A stretch of DNA of 64,000 nt from Juglans regia. Lineage: Eukaryota; Streptophyta; Magnoliopsida; Fagales; Juglandaceae. The stretch's first letter is position 1, and each line of letters starts with the position of its first letter. This document shows, piece by piece, positions 11,716-21,212 of this stretch. The translations under genes and the position numbers were made by a program. The notes beneath the pieces were generated by a model. That model did not search any database. It was given only the letters and a program-made list of their open reading frames with translations, and had not been told where the DNA came from. The stretch covers positions 11,251,053 through 11,315,052 of the forward strand of contig NC_049905.1 of NCBI RefSeq assembly GCF_001411555.2. Direction: 5' to 3'.

Positions 11716-12763
11716 TAATGATTCGGTTTCTTCTTTCTGCTACACCATTCTGGTCCGGTGAACCAGGCATGGTGTATTGGGCAACAATCCCATGCTCTTG
11801 AAGAAACTTTGCAAATGGCCCAGGTGCTTGTCCATTCTCAGTGTATCTACCATAATATTCTCCACCTCTATCTGATCTCACGATCTTAATTTGTTTACCG
11901 CATTGTTTCTCTACTTCAGCCTTAAAGATTTTAAAGGCATCTAATGCTTCGTTCTTGTTATGAAGCATGTAGAGATACATATATCGTGAGTAATCATCTA
12001 TAAAAGAGATGAAGTATTTCTGACCATATGAGTCCATGTCTGGACTACATATATCAGTATGTATGATCTCTAATATGTCTGAACTCCTATTGGCACCTTT
12101 CTTTGACTTGTTGGTCTGCTTTCCCTTTATGCAGTCCACACAAGTCTCAAAATCAGTAAAATCCAGAGTATTAAGTACCCCTTCATTTACTAATCTTTTA
12201 ATCCTATCTATGGAGATATGGCCTAATCTCCGGTGCCATAATTTAGAGGAATCCTCATTAATAACACATCTTTTAGTGCTAGTGTGAACATGCATTGAAT
12301 CATAAGTGGTATTGTTTTGTAAATTAATGCAGTAAAGACCATCAGACAAAGTACCATTCCCAACACAATCAGATTTATAAAATAAACTGAATGATGAATT
12401 TGAAAAATTAAAGGAATATTCAAAAGGTACTAGTCTTGAAACTGAAATCAAGTTTCTAGAAAAACTTGGAACATAAAAGGTCTTCTCCAACTTTAAAACA
12501 AAACCACTAGATAAAATTAAATAGCAAGTTCCAACAGCTTCCACATGCGAGCCCATCTTGTTTCCTGATAAGATGCTTCGCTCACTTCCCACTGGCTTCC
12601 TTAGGTTTTGCAAACCCTGCAAGGAATTCGAAATGTGGATTGTTGATCCAGAATCAATCCACCATATGTTAATATTGACATTAACCATATTAGATTCATA
12701 ACAAACAAGTGAGGTCGAATTACCTTTGTCTGCAAGCCATTTCTGGAATTTCTTCCTTCTTCA
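11690..12763 (-). pseudogene. Copia-1 protease and integrase catalytic core
   Basis: The protease active-site block reads WWIDSGSTIHIS near 12660. GAG-pre-integrase and the zinc-binding segment follow (LWHRRLGHIS, CVDCIKGKQ), then the catalytic core with the acidic triad visible: D in IHTDICSPDMDSYGQ, D in IVRSDRGGEYYG and E in QNGVAERRNR. A 1-nt shift at about 11710-11730 moves the rest of integrase into the frame that begins at 11715. The product would insert the DNA copy into the host chromosome. Confidence 0.9.
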
Positions 12764-13432
12764 TGTGTTTTGAAGTTTGGGGATATTTGCCCTTTCCATG
12801 CGTTGCCAGCATTGCACTTTCACCCTGTTCCATCATCAGTCTCCCTTCCTCTTGAACACACATGGTCATGAGTTCATTAATTGACCATTTATCCTTATGT
12901 GTGTTGTAAGAGATTTTGAAGGGTCCATATTGATGCGGGAGTGTGTTCAGGATGTAGTGCACTAGGAAGGACTCCGACATTTCAACCTCGAGTTTCTTCA
13001 ATTGAGCCACATTGTCCCTCATTTGCATGATGTGCTCACGCACACCTTTCACACTGGTGAGTCTTAGGGATGAGAACTTCATAATTAGGGTGCTTGCTAG
13101 AATCTTGTCTGAAGTGACAAATTGTTCATCAATGGCTTTTAGCAAGTCTCGGACCTTTTCATGCTGATCGACAGAACCACGAATACCAGCTGATATTCTA
13201 GTCTTAATGAACATCATACTTAGGCGATTAGATCGCTCCCATCGCTCATAAAGTGCGATGTCTGCTGCATTACTGGTATCAGTTACAGCTGGTGGTTCGT
13301 CTTTCCTAATAGCATAATCTATGTCCATCCACCCTAAATGAAGAAGAATTCTCTCCTTCCAGACCTTATAGTTATCTCCCTTAAGTTCAGGGATATCATA
13401 ACGAATATCAGAGAAATTTGTAGGTTGTGAAA
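12720..13432 (-). pseudogene. Copia-1 gag (capsid), zinc knuckle missing
   Basis: The frame reads SQPTNFSDIRYDIPELKGDN, then YKVWKERILLHLGW, a typical copia capsid start, and continues through NTLPHQYGPFKISYNTHKDKW. No in-frame ATG precedes this block: the frame is open back to about 13448, then meets TAA. A splice-acceptor-like ATATGCAG sits at 13440-13433, so the start codon may lie in an upstream exon. Near 12765 the frame ends and the adjacent frame carries RKKFQKWLADKGNSTSLVCYE, which Copia-2 places just after its CCHC knuckle. Copia-1 has no CCHC motif, so a deletion plus frameshift removed the nucleic-acid-binding knuckle. Confidence 0.85.
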
Positions 13433-13529
13433 CTGCATATAGATTACATGTTTATGTTAAAATTGAGGCCTAAATAAATATTCATGTTTTACCAATGTAA
13501 ATCATGCCTAAAAATTGAATCTAATGACA

Positions 13530-13905
13530 TAAAATTACCTGTGGGCTAAATTTTTAATACCAGTAGATCCAATTAATCTATATGATAGAATTTTATCAAT
13601 ATTATTACTTAATTCATAATTCTAAAGGGTATATTATGAATTTCATGTGTATTCTATATTAGACTTTTATGATAAAACTATCAAATTATTTACTTCATTC
13701 ATAATTCCTGTGGGTAATTTATGAATAACTTGATATTTTATCCTAATTAATAATATAAATATAATAAAAATTCCTGTGGGATAAAATTTATTATATTTAT
13801 GTATAATTAATTACAATTAATGTCTAATATTCCTTATGTGATCCTAATCAATCATTATAATTTTACTTAATTAAAGATGCTGTGGCTATTCTCTAATTAA
13901 CATAA
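13530..13905 (-). repeat. Copia-1 leader hairpin array with a recurring loop motif
   Basis: A chain of AT-rich inverted repeats whose loops carry a similar motif on the + strand (ACCTGTGGGC, CTAAAGGGT, TCCTGTGGGT, TTCCTGTGGG, GCTGTGGC). Stems: 13611-13620 with 13633-13642 (10 bp perfect), 13697-13704 with 13719-13726 (8 bp), 13755-13768 with 13787-13800 (14 bp perfect) and 13867-13873 with 13894-13900 (7 bp). A weaker one lies around 13531-13556. In element RNA the loop reads CCCACAGG. The array lies in the untranslated leader between PBS and gag. Confidence 0.7.
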
Positions 13906-14289
13906 AACTATATGGATCACTAGACATTTAAATTGCATAAGACTAGCTTAATATTATGAATTACATAATTTTAACTAATACTCACATGTTATAACTATGC
14001 ACAAAAGATTCATAATATAAGCATAAATATTGCACAATCTAGATTATAATATTATGCATAACATTTAATCTCATGCTCTAAACTATATACTCATCAAAAA
14101 TTGCATGTAAACAGCAAAAAATTAATCAATTCATGCAAACTAAATATGAGCATAATAAACAAATATCCTCATTGCATATAATTAAAAATAAAAAATAAAA
14201 AATTATAAGCACAAAGGGCATAGACCCAAAAACCCACTATTCAAGCCATTGAAAATGGGAATTTTTTTTTTTTTTACACTGCACCAAGA

Positions 14290-14778
14290 AAACGACATGT
14301 CGTTTTTCTAGAAGGAAAAAACGACGTGTCGTTTTGCCCATTTCTTAAAACAGAGACAGCTTCTAAACGACATGTCGTTTTACTGAAACTCAAAACGACA
14401 TGTCGTTTATCGTCAGGCTTGATAAACGACTACCGAATAAAACGACATGTCGTTTTCATCAATTGAAAAACGACGTGTCGTTTTTGTCATTACACACTGA
14501 ACGGGCTCCGAAACAAAACGACAATTGAAAACGACGTGTCGTTTAGTAGTATACGGGAATAGAAACCTTATGCTAAACGACATGTCGTTTTCATCAAAGT
14601 TGAAAACGACCTGTCGTTTAGCAGAACCGAATGGAACGGGAATAAAAATCTTTATGCTAAACGACATGTCGTTTTCATCAAAGTTGAAAACGACCTGTCG
14701 TTTAGCAGAACCGAATGAACCAAAAGCTGCTGAAAACGACATGTCGTTTTCAACAAGCCTGAAAACGACATGTCGTTC
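14290..14778 (-). repeat. Array of 13 copies of a 16-bp palindrome in the Copia-1 leader
   Basis: The unit AAACGACATGTCGTTT is its own reverse complement. Copies start at 14290, 14319, 14365, 14393, 14440, 14468, 14529, 14575, 14604, 14659, 14688, 14734 and 14763. Some have G or C at the central A position, and the last ends TTC. Half-sites occur at about 14424 and 14516. Part of the array is an 84-bp direct duplication (14571-14635 and 14655-14719). It lies 250-740 nt downstream of the 5' LTR in element sense. A continuous frame across it merely repeats a short peptide and is probably not coding. Confidence 0.92.
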
Positions 14779-15013
14779 GCGTCGTCTTCTACCTCCAGAC
14801 GCAGCGCGATTTTTGCGTTTTACAGTACTTTTCACGTCAAAAAACATGTTTTTAATCACAGAAAGCTTAGAAAAAATATTTGTTTATGATTTCTAAACTT
14901 CTTTCAAATAAAAAACGTCCAAAAATCAAAACCCAAAAAATTTTTTCAATTCACGGCCAAAAACAGAGGAACTCAGATTTTTGAATTTAAACATCAAGAC
15001 AGAGGATTTTAAT

Positions 15014-15025
15014 GCTCTGATACCA
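15014..15025 (-). other. Copia-1 primer-binding site (initiator-Met tRNA)
   Basis: The minus strand reads TGGTATCAGAGC, two bases inside the 5' LTR, complementary to the 3' end of initiator-Met tRNA. Confidence 0.92.
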
Positions 15026-15027
15026 AC

Positions 15028-15440
15028 TGTTAGACTTAAATAAAATTCTCTAATGCGGAATAATACTTTAGAAATGAGAATTAAAGGGTTTAATGCCAAG
15101 AAATATTACCTCCAGCCATTGATGTAATTCACTGTAAAAGTTTCAGTTTTCACTGTGTTTGGCTCTTCCAAACTCTTCTCTACTCTATTTAGATGGTGTA
15201 TTACCGAAGGGAATTGAGTGAGTGAGTTTGGGGACCAAACACATGTATTTATAGCCGAAATTCCCATCAAATTTTGGGTTTACGTGTCCCACGTGATCCT
15301 ATTTTCATGGGATCAATTTAAACTGATGGAGGAGTGTTGGACCACTTAAAGGACTCTTAAGATGATAGACTCCCACTCATGAACGTCTTCATGAGCAAGA
15401 ATCGGTCAATATAGTTTAAATGCATGAGAATCGGTCAACA
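15028..15440 (-). repeat. Copia-1 5' LTR
   Basis: 413 bp. It differs from the left LTR at four sites; at each, this copy has T or A where the other has C or G, and three are in CpG. Confidence 0.95.
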
Positions 15441-15445
15441 CAATT

Positions 15446-15622
15446 CTCATTGATCCTGGAAAAAAATTAACTGATAATTAAATACATTATATACATACGC
15501 AACAATACCAATGCATAAACTAACATCAGAGAAGATAAACAGTAGTGCAGTTAAGTAAAGAGAAAGAGATTAAGTATTCACTAACCTCCATGGAAGAATG
15601 TGTAGCGCTTATCTGTTCATGG
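15446..15622 (-). other. Probable intron or flank of the DUF3537-like remnant
   Basis: AT-rich sequence between the Copia-1 insertion and the DUF3537-like exon. No other feature seen. Confidence 0.3.
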
Positions 15623-15908
15623 TCAATGAAATTTTTTCAATCTCATAAAGCATTTTGATTTAAGCAAATAAGTGGCCCGTAGATTCATTACAAAACAAAT
15701 CCCAAGACAGAAATGTGCATAAATTGACGTCTGATAAAGCCATGAACACAGCTCCAATGCGCATAAAATAGTGTCACTGAGGTAGAGGTTACCATAATAG
15801 GGAAGCTCTGTAGCTCCTGAGACATACCTCCAAACTTCGTAGGCACTAACGGCACCAAAGCAGGGGAGGATAAAAATCAACAGGAGCTTCATTGACCTCT
15901 GCAAGAAT
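15623..15908 (-). pseudogene. DUF3537 (MRB1-like) membrane protein exon remnant
   Basis: The minus strand encodes LPCFGAVSAYEVWRYVSGAT, then ELPYYGNLYLSDTILCALEL and CSWLYQTSI. That is the pattern I associate with plant DUF3537 multi-pass membrane proteins, related to Arabidopsis MRB1. The block is preceded by CTTGCAG, a good acceptor, at about 15909-15903. After QTSI the expected hydrophobic segment is not read in the same frame, so there is probably a frameshift. The downstream part of the gene is not found left of Copia-1. Family assignment is from memory. Confidence 0.5.
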
Positions 15909-16456
15909 AACGAATTTCATCGATCCTTGAACTAGACCAGCCGAATTGAGTTCATTGTTTGCCTAGAAAACCAAGACAGAAATGCTAATCTCTATTTTCG
16001 AGGAGTTGAGTTTAGCATTCTATTTTGTGTTGCTCATCTCTATGTATTAATGGAACCTACCATTATCCGTCTTACACTCCTGGTTCGTGTGAAACTAGGT
16101 AGAAAAAGTAGTTATTTGTCTTGAGGTTTAATAACATAGAAAACTACAAAGTTGTCGCCGGGTTGCCCTGTTTCCAAAAAAATTGGAGAGAAAGAGCAAG
16201 CATGAAAATCTATTGGATTTGAATTGGAACAAAATTACAGAATCAAAGACATCCTAAACTTTACTAGATTTGAACCGGAAAATCTAATTGTTGTTTTTTG
16301 AGCAATATTCTAAATAATTGACTCAAACCATGCTTCGCAATCAAACACCAATATTAGGTATATATTTAGAAGAAGAAGAAGAAAAAAAACACCTGGAGCT
16401 GCTCTGCATACCAATATTGTACTTTGTCATTCGCATCGCCTAATTTCAGGTGCTTG
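15909..16456. other. Intron-like or intergenic sequence
   Basis: Mixed-composition sequence with no long frame. The minus strand near 16440-16390 reads KHLKLGDANDKVQYWYAEQ before a GTG, which could be the end of an exon interrupted by the TRIM element to the right. I cannot identify the gene. Confidence 0.3.
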
Positions 16457-16863
16457 TGTTATGAACCCACTAGGTAGAATTCACCCTTAAAAACTAGCTT
16501 ACAAGGGAATGGTGCCTAAGGGCTTATAAACTATCAATCAATCTCATACTTAGTCGATGTGGGATCGTAACAACCACCATGCTCTGCAGCCGATGTCCAT
16601 GGCAGTCCCGACGCTCATATGGGCTGGTTGGGCGCTAGGTCTTTTCCTAACTCCAGACGAACACTGCCATGCCGACATCACCCCCCGTGCCGCATGATTG
16701 CAACCTTCGAAACACGACCTTAGACGTGAGGTGACTCTGATACCATTCGTTATGAACCCATTAGGTAGAACTCACCCCTGAAAGCTAGTGTACAAGGAAA
16801 AGGTGTCTATAGGCTTATAAACCATCAATCAATCACATACTTAGTTGATGTGGAATCATAACA
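16457..16863 (-). mobile_element. TRIM element (miniature LTR retrotransposon), TSD GCTTG
   Basis: Two 116-bp direct terminal repeats (16457-16572 and 16748-16863) enclose only 175 bp. The target duplication GCTTG is present at 16452-16456 and 16864-16868. Inside the right repeat, 16733-16745 reads on the minus strand TGGTATCAGAGTC, an initiator-Met tRNA primer site, which fixes the orientation. No coding capacity, as in all TRIMs. The LTRs differ at many positions (about 85% identical by eye), so it is old; the right repeat begins CG instead of TG. Confidence 0.9.
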
Positions 16864-16868
16864 GCTTG

Positions 16869-17302
16869 AGCGAGATCCGTGAGGGGGAGAGCAGATCGAC
16901 AGTGAGAGAGAGGGAGAGCTTCGGTGGAGGGGCTAGGGACCCTTGGTGGGTTAGCTACATCAATAACTGGAGGTGGTGTGGCGGCAGCGGATGCGGCGGC
17001 ACTGGGAATCCAAGGGAGAAAGGAATTCTGGGGAGAAGAGAGTGGGAGATCTACCGGAGAGAGAGAAGCCGCGAGGGATGGGCTTGGCTGGGTTATCCGG
17101 CGACGGTGGAGGTGGACAGAAGGTCGACGGTAGCGTGTAGTGGTTTCTGCGTGGAGGCATGAAGAGTGTGGATAGGGGGAGAAGAGGGATTGGGGAGAGA
17201 TGCCCCAGGGGGGGTGGGTGTGGAGGAGACGATTGCAGGGAATTAAAGGAAAGAAGTGAAAACATGCTAAATTTTATATTGTTTCCGGTGCTTTTGATTC
17301 GC
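16869..17302 (-). other. GC-rich, first-exon-like sequence
   Basis: GA/TC-rich sequence with several overlapping frames. On the minus strand an ATG at 17162 opens MPPRRNHYTLPSTFCPPPPS, and a different frame near the TRIM junction reads LSPSRISLK, joining in frame with KHLKLGDAN on the far side of the TRIM. It may be the 5' exon or UTR of the DUF3537-like gene. No conserved domain is recognised. Confidence 0.3.
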
Positions 17303-17619
17303 CGCTAATAAGAAATAATTGGCTAAACATGTCTATTACGGTGACAAGTGTCACTGCAAAAAGTATCCATTGTGGCGATTACAAAATTCGACGGAAATAA
17401 AAAGTTGCTACAGTTACAATATTTTTTTATGACGAATAAAATCGCAGCAATAGGTATAAAAGTTGCGGCAAAAATGAACAGTAAATTCTTCTTCAGAATT
17501 TCCCTCTTTTGCGTTGGAATTAGTGGCAACTTGGAAATCACTGCAAATAAGGGCCTTTTGAGGCCTTTTTTTTTGTGACGATTTTAAAATTGCTAGAAAA
17601 TGTATGATTTCTTGTAGTG
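17303..17619. mobile_element. Small CACTA-type remnant
   Basis: The right end ATTTCTTGTAGTG (17607-17619) is identical to the terminal repeat of the complete CACTA element at 48473-48485. The left end CGCTAATAAGAAAT (17303-17316) is a degenerate match. Between them are G+C-containing subterminal motifs such as GTGGCGATTAC and CGACGG, like those of the large element. No 3-bp target duplication is evident, so the left end is uncertain. Confidence 0.5.
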
Positions 17620-18243
17620 TACCGATTTGAAATAAACAAATCAATCACTAAACAGAAAAATTAATATTCTCCACTTTGTGTGAACATGTTAGGGAGTAAT
17701 TAAGTAGAGTAAAATATAAACCAAAAACACACACACACACACAGAGGATAAGTGAAAAATGTGAGAGTGATACTGGGAGAGGAAAAGACAAGCCAAAATG
17801 GAGGAGCTCGTCCAGTTTCAATCATATGCTTTGACCGGAGTCGTCTATGGTGTGATTGTGCTGAAATTATGTAAGTACATTCACAACTCAAAGCTCTACA
17901 ATCTGAATGGTGGAGAACATGGAGATCATATTTGAAGTAGTATTTTTGGTGTAGAGGGCTATGAATAGTAACACATTTTTGGTGAGATATCTCATAATCA
18001 TATTGTTTGGTTGTCAAGAAAATCATTCTTGAGATTATTATTGATTGAACGACTCTAGGTCTATCTAGAGAGGACAGTTGTATACCCATTATTTATTGAT
18101 AGTGGAGATTTGAGTGTATTACAATTCCATGATTTTTCCTCCAACACCAAGAAAGTTTTTCACGTAAAAATTACTTGTCTCTGTATATGTATTTTTAGTT
18201 TATATTGTATTCTATTTAATTACGAGGATTGCTACACAACAAC
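17620..18243. other. Intergenic sequence with a possible small first exon
   Basis: An ATG at 17798 (+) opens MEELVQFQSYALTGVVYGVI, then VLKL, ending at ATTAT before GTAAGT, a perfect donor. The peptide is hydrophobic and not recognised. A (CA)n run lies near 17729-17742. The rest is featureless. Confidence 0.25.
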
Positions 18244-18753
18244 ATGTATACAACACACTTATTATTTTTTTTTTTGTCAGACCCATCCATGTCAGAAATT
18301 TGATCTCTCTCTCCTCCATCTCATTCACTGAACCCCATCTCTCTCTCCCCTCGAGCTTGCTCTCACTTACCGAATCCCCTGTCTCTCTCTCTGTCTCTCC
18401 AAGTTACCGTGATGTGGTTGTAGATCTGGAATGATGTATGGTTTCTCTTCAACGTTAACTCCAGTTCGCAGATCACGGGACGCCAAGAGAGAGGAAGAAA
18501 GAGGAACTCGGGAGCGAAGTTAGATAATGTCAGAGGAGAAGGAAGAGAGAGAGGAAGCACAGTAGACGATTTCTAAGGGAAGAGAGGGACGAAGCAGATA
18601 GACAACTTTTTCATAAGGGAGGGAAGAGAAAAGCTGTACATAATATAGACATCTGCTTTCAGCGGGGGAGGGAAGAGGGAGATGGTCTTTTTTTTCTCTT
18701 TAAACCGTGATGTGGCCTTAAACCGGGTTCACACATAAGGTGTGTTGTGTACA
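18244..18753. mobile_element. Candidate MITE with about 20-bp terminal inverted repeats
   Basis: The left end ATGTATACAACACACTTAT (18244-18262) is the inverse of ATAAGGTGTGTTGTGTACAT (18734-18753) with two mismatches. The inside is C/T-rich then G/A-rich with no coding frame. No clear target duplication was found, so superfamily and exact borders are open. Confidence 0.4.
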
Positions 18754-19763
18754 TTAAGGGAACCTGTTGTTGGGTAACTTTTTTTCTTTAATTACTTCCT
18801 ATGTACTGCAGCTCTGTCTCGTGCCAGCAATTTTAATGCAGTTATTTTTGTTGATGTCATTATGAATTTCAGCATATAATTATTTTTTCAAAAATTGTGG
18901 TGCTGATACTCATAATTTAGTATTCTAAATATTTAAATTTTTGCAAGTCCCTTAGTTTAACTCATTTATGGCCAATAACTTATAAGACGTTTTTAGCATT
19001 GAATTTGGAGGTTTAAAAAATTATTTTAACTGTTTAAAAGCCCTTTTAAAAACTCCTAATGCAACTTCAAAGAGACCCTACATCTGATTTCAATTTAACC
19101 ATTTTTTCTAAAAAACAATAACTACTTATGGCTTCCCTAACAAGATTTTTGGCCCATTGATCCCTTTCTTCAGAGACGTGTGAATGTCATATTCATCAAG
19201 TTGTGATGGGTAGTCAAATAACTATATTGCATGGAATGGTAGATGGCAAATTGAATGATGGTTCCACCTCTTTGTCGTGTTTTCTTAGGCTGAGCAAAAT
19301 TTTAAAAATCTATAGTACTTTGTGTTGAGACCGGGAAGAGCAGGTTGTTGGTGGGGCTGTAGTGGGTGCGCTGGTTGCGTTGGGACCGATTATGGTGATT
19401 GTTGTGGTAGAAGTTCTTGAAAAACTAAGCACGGGTGTCAAAAAGTAGTTATTATCTATAGTTTTTAGATAATAATATCCTTGTGTGACATATATAGTAT
19501 TGTTTGGATGAATGTTCCTATATCTAACAAAAACAATACGTGCATTTGTGTGTGCAAATGATATATTATAGAGAAATACTGTGTATACAAAGTGATTATA
19601 CAAAAATAAATTTACAAATTGATGTAATACATCAAATTGTAAAATAGATCTAACAGATTATATGAAGTCATATCAATTTGTGGATCTATTTTTCTGTAAT
19701 TTCTTTATGACTATTTTTTAGAGAGAGGAAATGAAGCATGGAGAGGAGGAGGAGGAGCAATTA
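18754..19763. other. Intergenic sequence with a segment shared with the NLR promoter region
   Basis: Mostly AT-rich. The stretch 19224-19288 (ATTGCATGGAATGGTAGATG and onward) closely matches 38842-38900 upstream of the resistance gene. A short open block follows at 19338-19448 (listed separately). No other gene is visible. Confidence 0.5.
19338..19448 (+). other. Short hydrophobic open block, unrecognised
   Basis: The plus strand encodes EQVVGGAVVGALVALGPIM, then VIVVVEVLEKL, ending KK and TAG at 19446-19448. It looks like a glycine/valine-rich membrane segment. It has no ATG and could be a terminal exon or chance. It is close to the small unexplained frame at 17798, but no link can be shown. 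Confidence 0.25.
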
Positions 19764-20466
19764 GGATTGTAAATGAACCAGCTTGTACGATTGCTCACCC
19801 GATAATCACTTGACTCGTGAAAAAAAAGTTCGATAGTTAAAGCAAAAACCCGTTCGATTAGTAAATGACACATACTTGATTAAACTTGACTTTACTAGGT
19901 CAAGGTTCATTGTTAAGGCTCGCTCGTTTATGCCCAACTCGGCTCGTTAACTCGACTCGATTAGAACTCGTCCATAAATCATTGAATATATATAATTTAT
20001 TTATATATTTTAGTATTCTTGCACGCGCGCACACACACAAACATATAAACGCTTCTTTACATATTAAATTTAGTAACATAAGCGTAGTTACTATAGGACC
20101 TGGTAGTTTCATTATACCCTACAAAGTATAACCATATAAGAAATGTATTCATAAACATATTATAATTTTATAGTTCAATATAAGGTTTATATATTGATTG
20201 TAAAAACTTTATTAGATTTAATATTTTATTTTATAATTTGGTATTTTTAATTATTCAATTCATTCAAAAATTATATATAAGAGCACAAACAAAACTCGAG
20301 TAATAACTCGACTTGGTTCAAGCTCGTTAAAAGTACAAATAAAGATTGATAAATTACTCGATTCGGCCCGAGCTTGTGTTTGATCAACTCGAAATCGGCT
20401 CGGCTTGACTCACTCTCAGCTTGGGTTATTTGAGTCTAGCTCGACTCGGCTCGGATCGATTAGAGC
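19764..20466. repeat. Dispersed repeat rich in GCTCG/ACTCG motifs
   Basis: The two ends carry repeated ACTCGGCTCG-type words (about 19918-19975 and 20355-20460) in opposite sense, around an AT-rich core. The left edge begins TAGGATTGTAAATGA. This resembles common non-autonomous plant DNA transposons. No ORF of note, and exact ends not fixed. Confidence 0.4.
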
Positions 20467-21106
20467 TGAGCAATGAAGGTTGCAGTTTGGGTTTGGTTTG
20501 GATGTCTGGAAGGAGCGTTTCCCACATCAATCATATTTTGTTTTTGGAAAATGATTCTTTCAGGTGAATTTTCACACCAAAGTGCATCGACGCTGACATG
20601 GACTGATTTAATTAAACAAATCGTTTTGAATGGAATATTAATTGCTCCTCCTCCTCCTCCTCTCCATGCTTCATTTCTTGGTACGTTCTTTCAGTACATG
20701 ATATTCTTTTCATTTATTGGATCTTGGCTATTAATTGTTTCTTATTTTAAAGATTTTCACTCTGTTTTGTTCCTATTATGTATATTTATTCTGGAAAACA
20801 TTAGACGTTAGAAAGAAAGTGGGGCAGTGGGGTGCTGCGTATGGTGAATCTAGCCATGACTTGGGATTTTTCGAAATTATTGGAGAGCGGCGTTGAAAGG
20901 GAAACTAGGTTTGTGGGTTTCGCTCTACTTGATTTGCTTTAATGATCACATTTGCTCACACCCCTGTTTGGTTTGCTGATAGATCTCGGAAGAGCAAGGC
21001 AGAATCATACTCATGAAGATGGTAATTAAGCAATAGTTGATAGTTGGACTAATGAGAGAATTTCCCGTCGAACGTTTCTTCTTAATTTTCTGAAAACTTG
21101 TTATGA

Positions 21107-21107
<1 letters not shown>
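20467..21107. other. Sequence without recognised gene
   Basis: A plus-strand frame from 20473 (112 codons) has transmembrane-like but low-complexity content and includes a run of CTC codons. I do not recognise it and do not call it a gene. Confidence 0.3.
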
Positions 21108-21145
<38 letters not shown>

Positions 21146-21160
21146 CACACATATATATAG
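21108..21160. repeat. (TA)n microsatellite
   Basis: TA repeats grading into TACA repeats just left of the LINE-derived insertion. Confidence 0.9.
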
Positions 21161-21212
21161 TATAGTATAGTATATAATGCTGTATAACGTATTCCAGGTT
21201 AGTGTTTGTATA

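Larger units (their letters stand above)
8731..15440 (-). mobile_element. Copia-1: complete Ty1-copia insertion, TSD CAATT
   Basis: A 6710-bp element with two 413-bp LTRs (8731-9143 and 15028-15440), flanked by CAATT at 8726-8730 and 15441-15445. Coding is on the minus strand, so the right LTR is the 5' LTR. In element order: PBS for initiator-Met tRNA, a long leader with palindromes and hairpins, gag, protease, integrase, RT, RNase H, polypurine tract. The LTRs differ at only four positions, so the insertion is young. It is nevertheless disabled by a lost zinc knuckle, two frameshifts and one stop. The order PR-IN-RT-RH defines the copia superfamily. Confidence 0.95.

Noticed and set aside
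14290..14778. CRISPR-like array of palindromic repeats
   Set aside because: Spacing is irregular (28-61 bp starts), intervals include a direct duplication, and it is the leader of a retrotransposon in plant DNA.
14413..14859. 148-codon minus-strand frame with a repeated short peptide
   Set aside because: The peptide repeats come from the palindrome array, and the plus strand is similarly open because the unit is self-complementary.
17303..17619. Complete CACTA element
   Set aside because: Only the right terminus is exact and no 3-bp TSD is present, so I list it only as a remnant.
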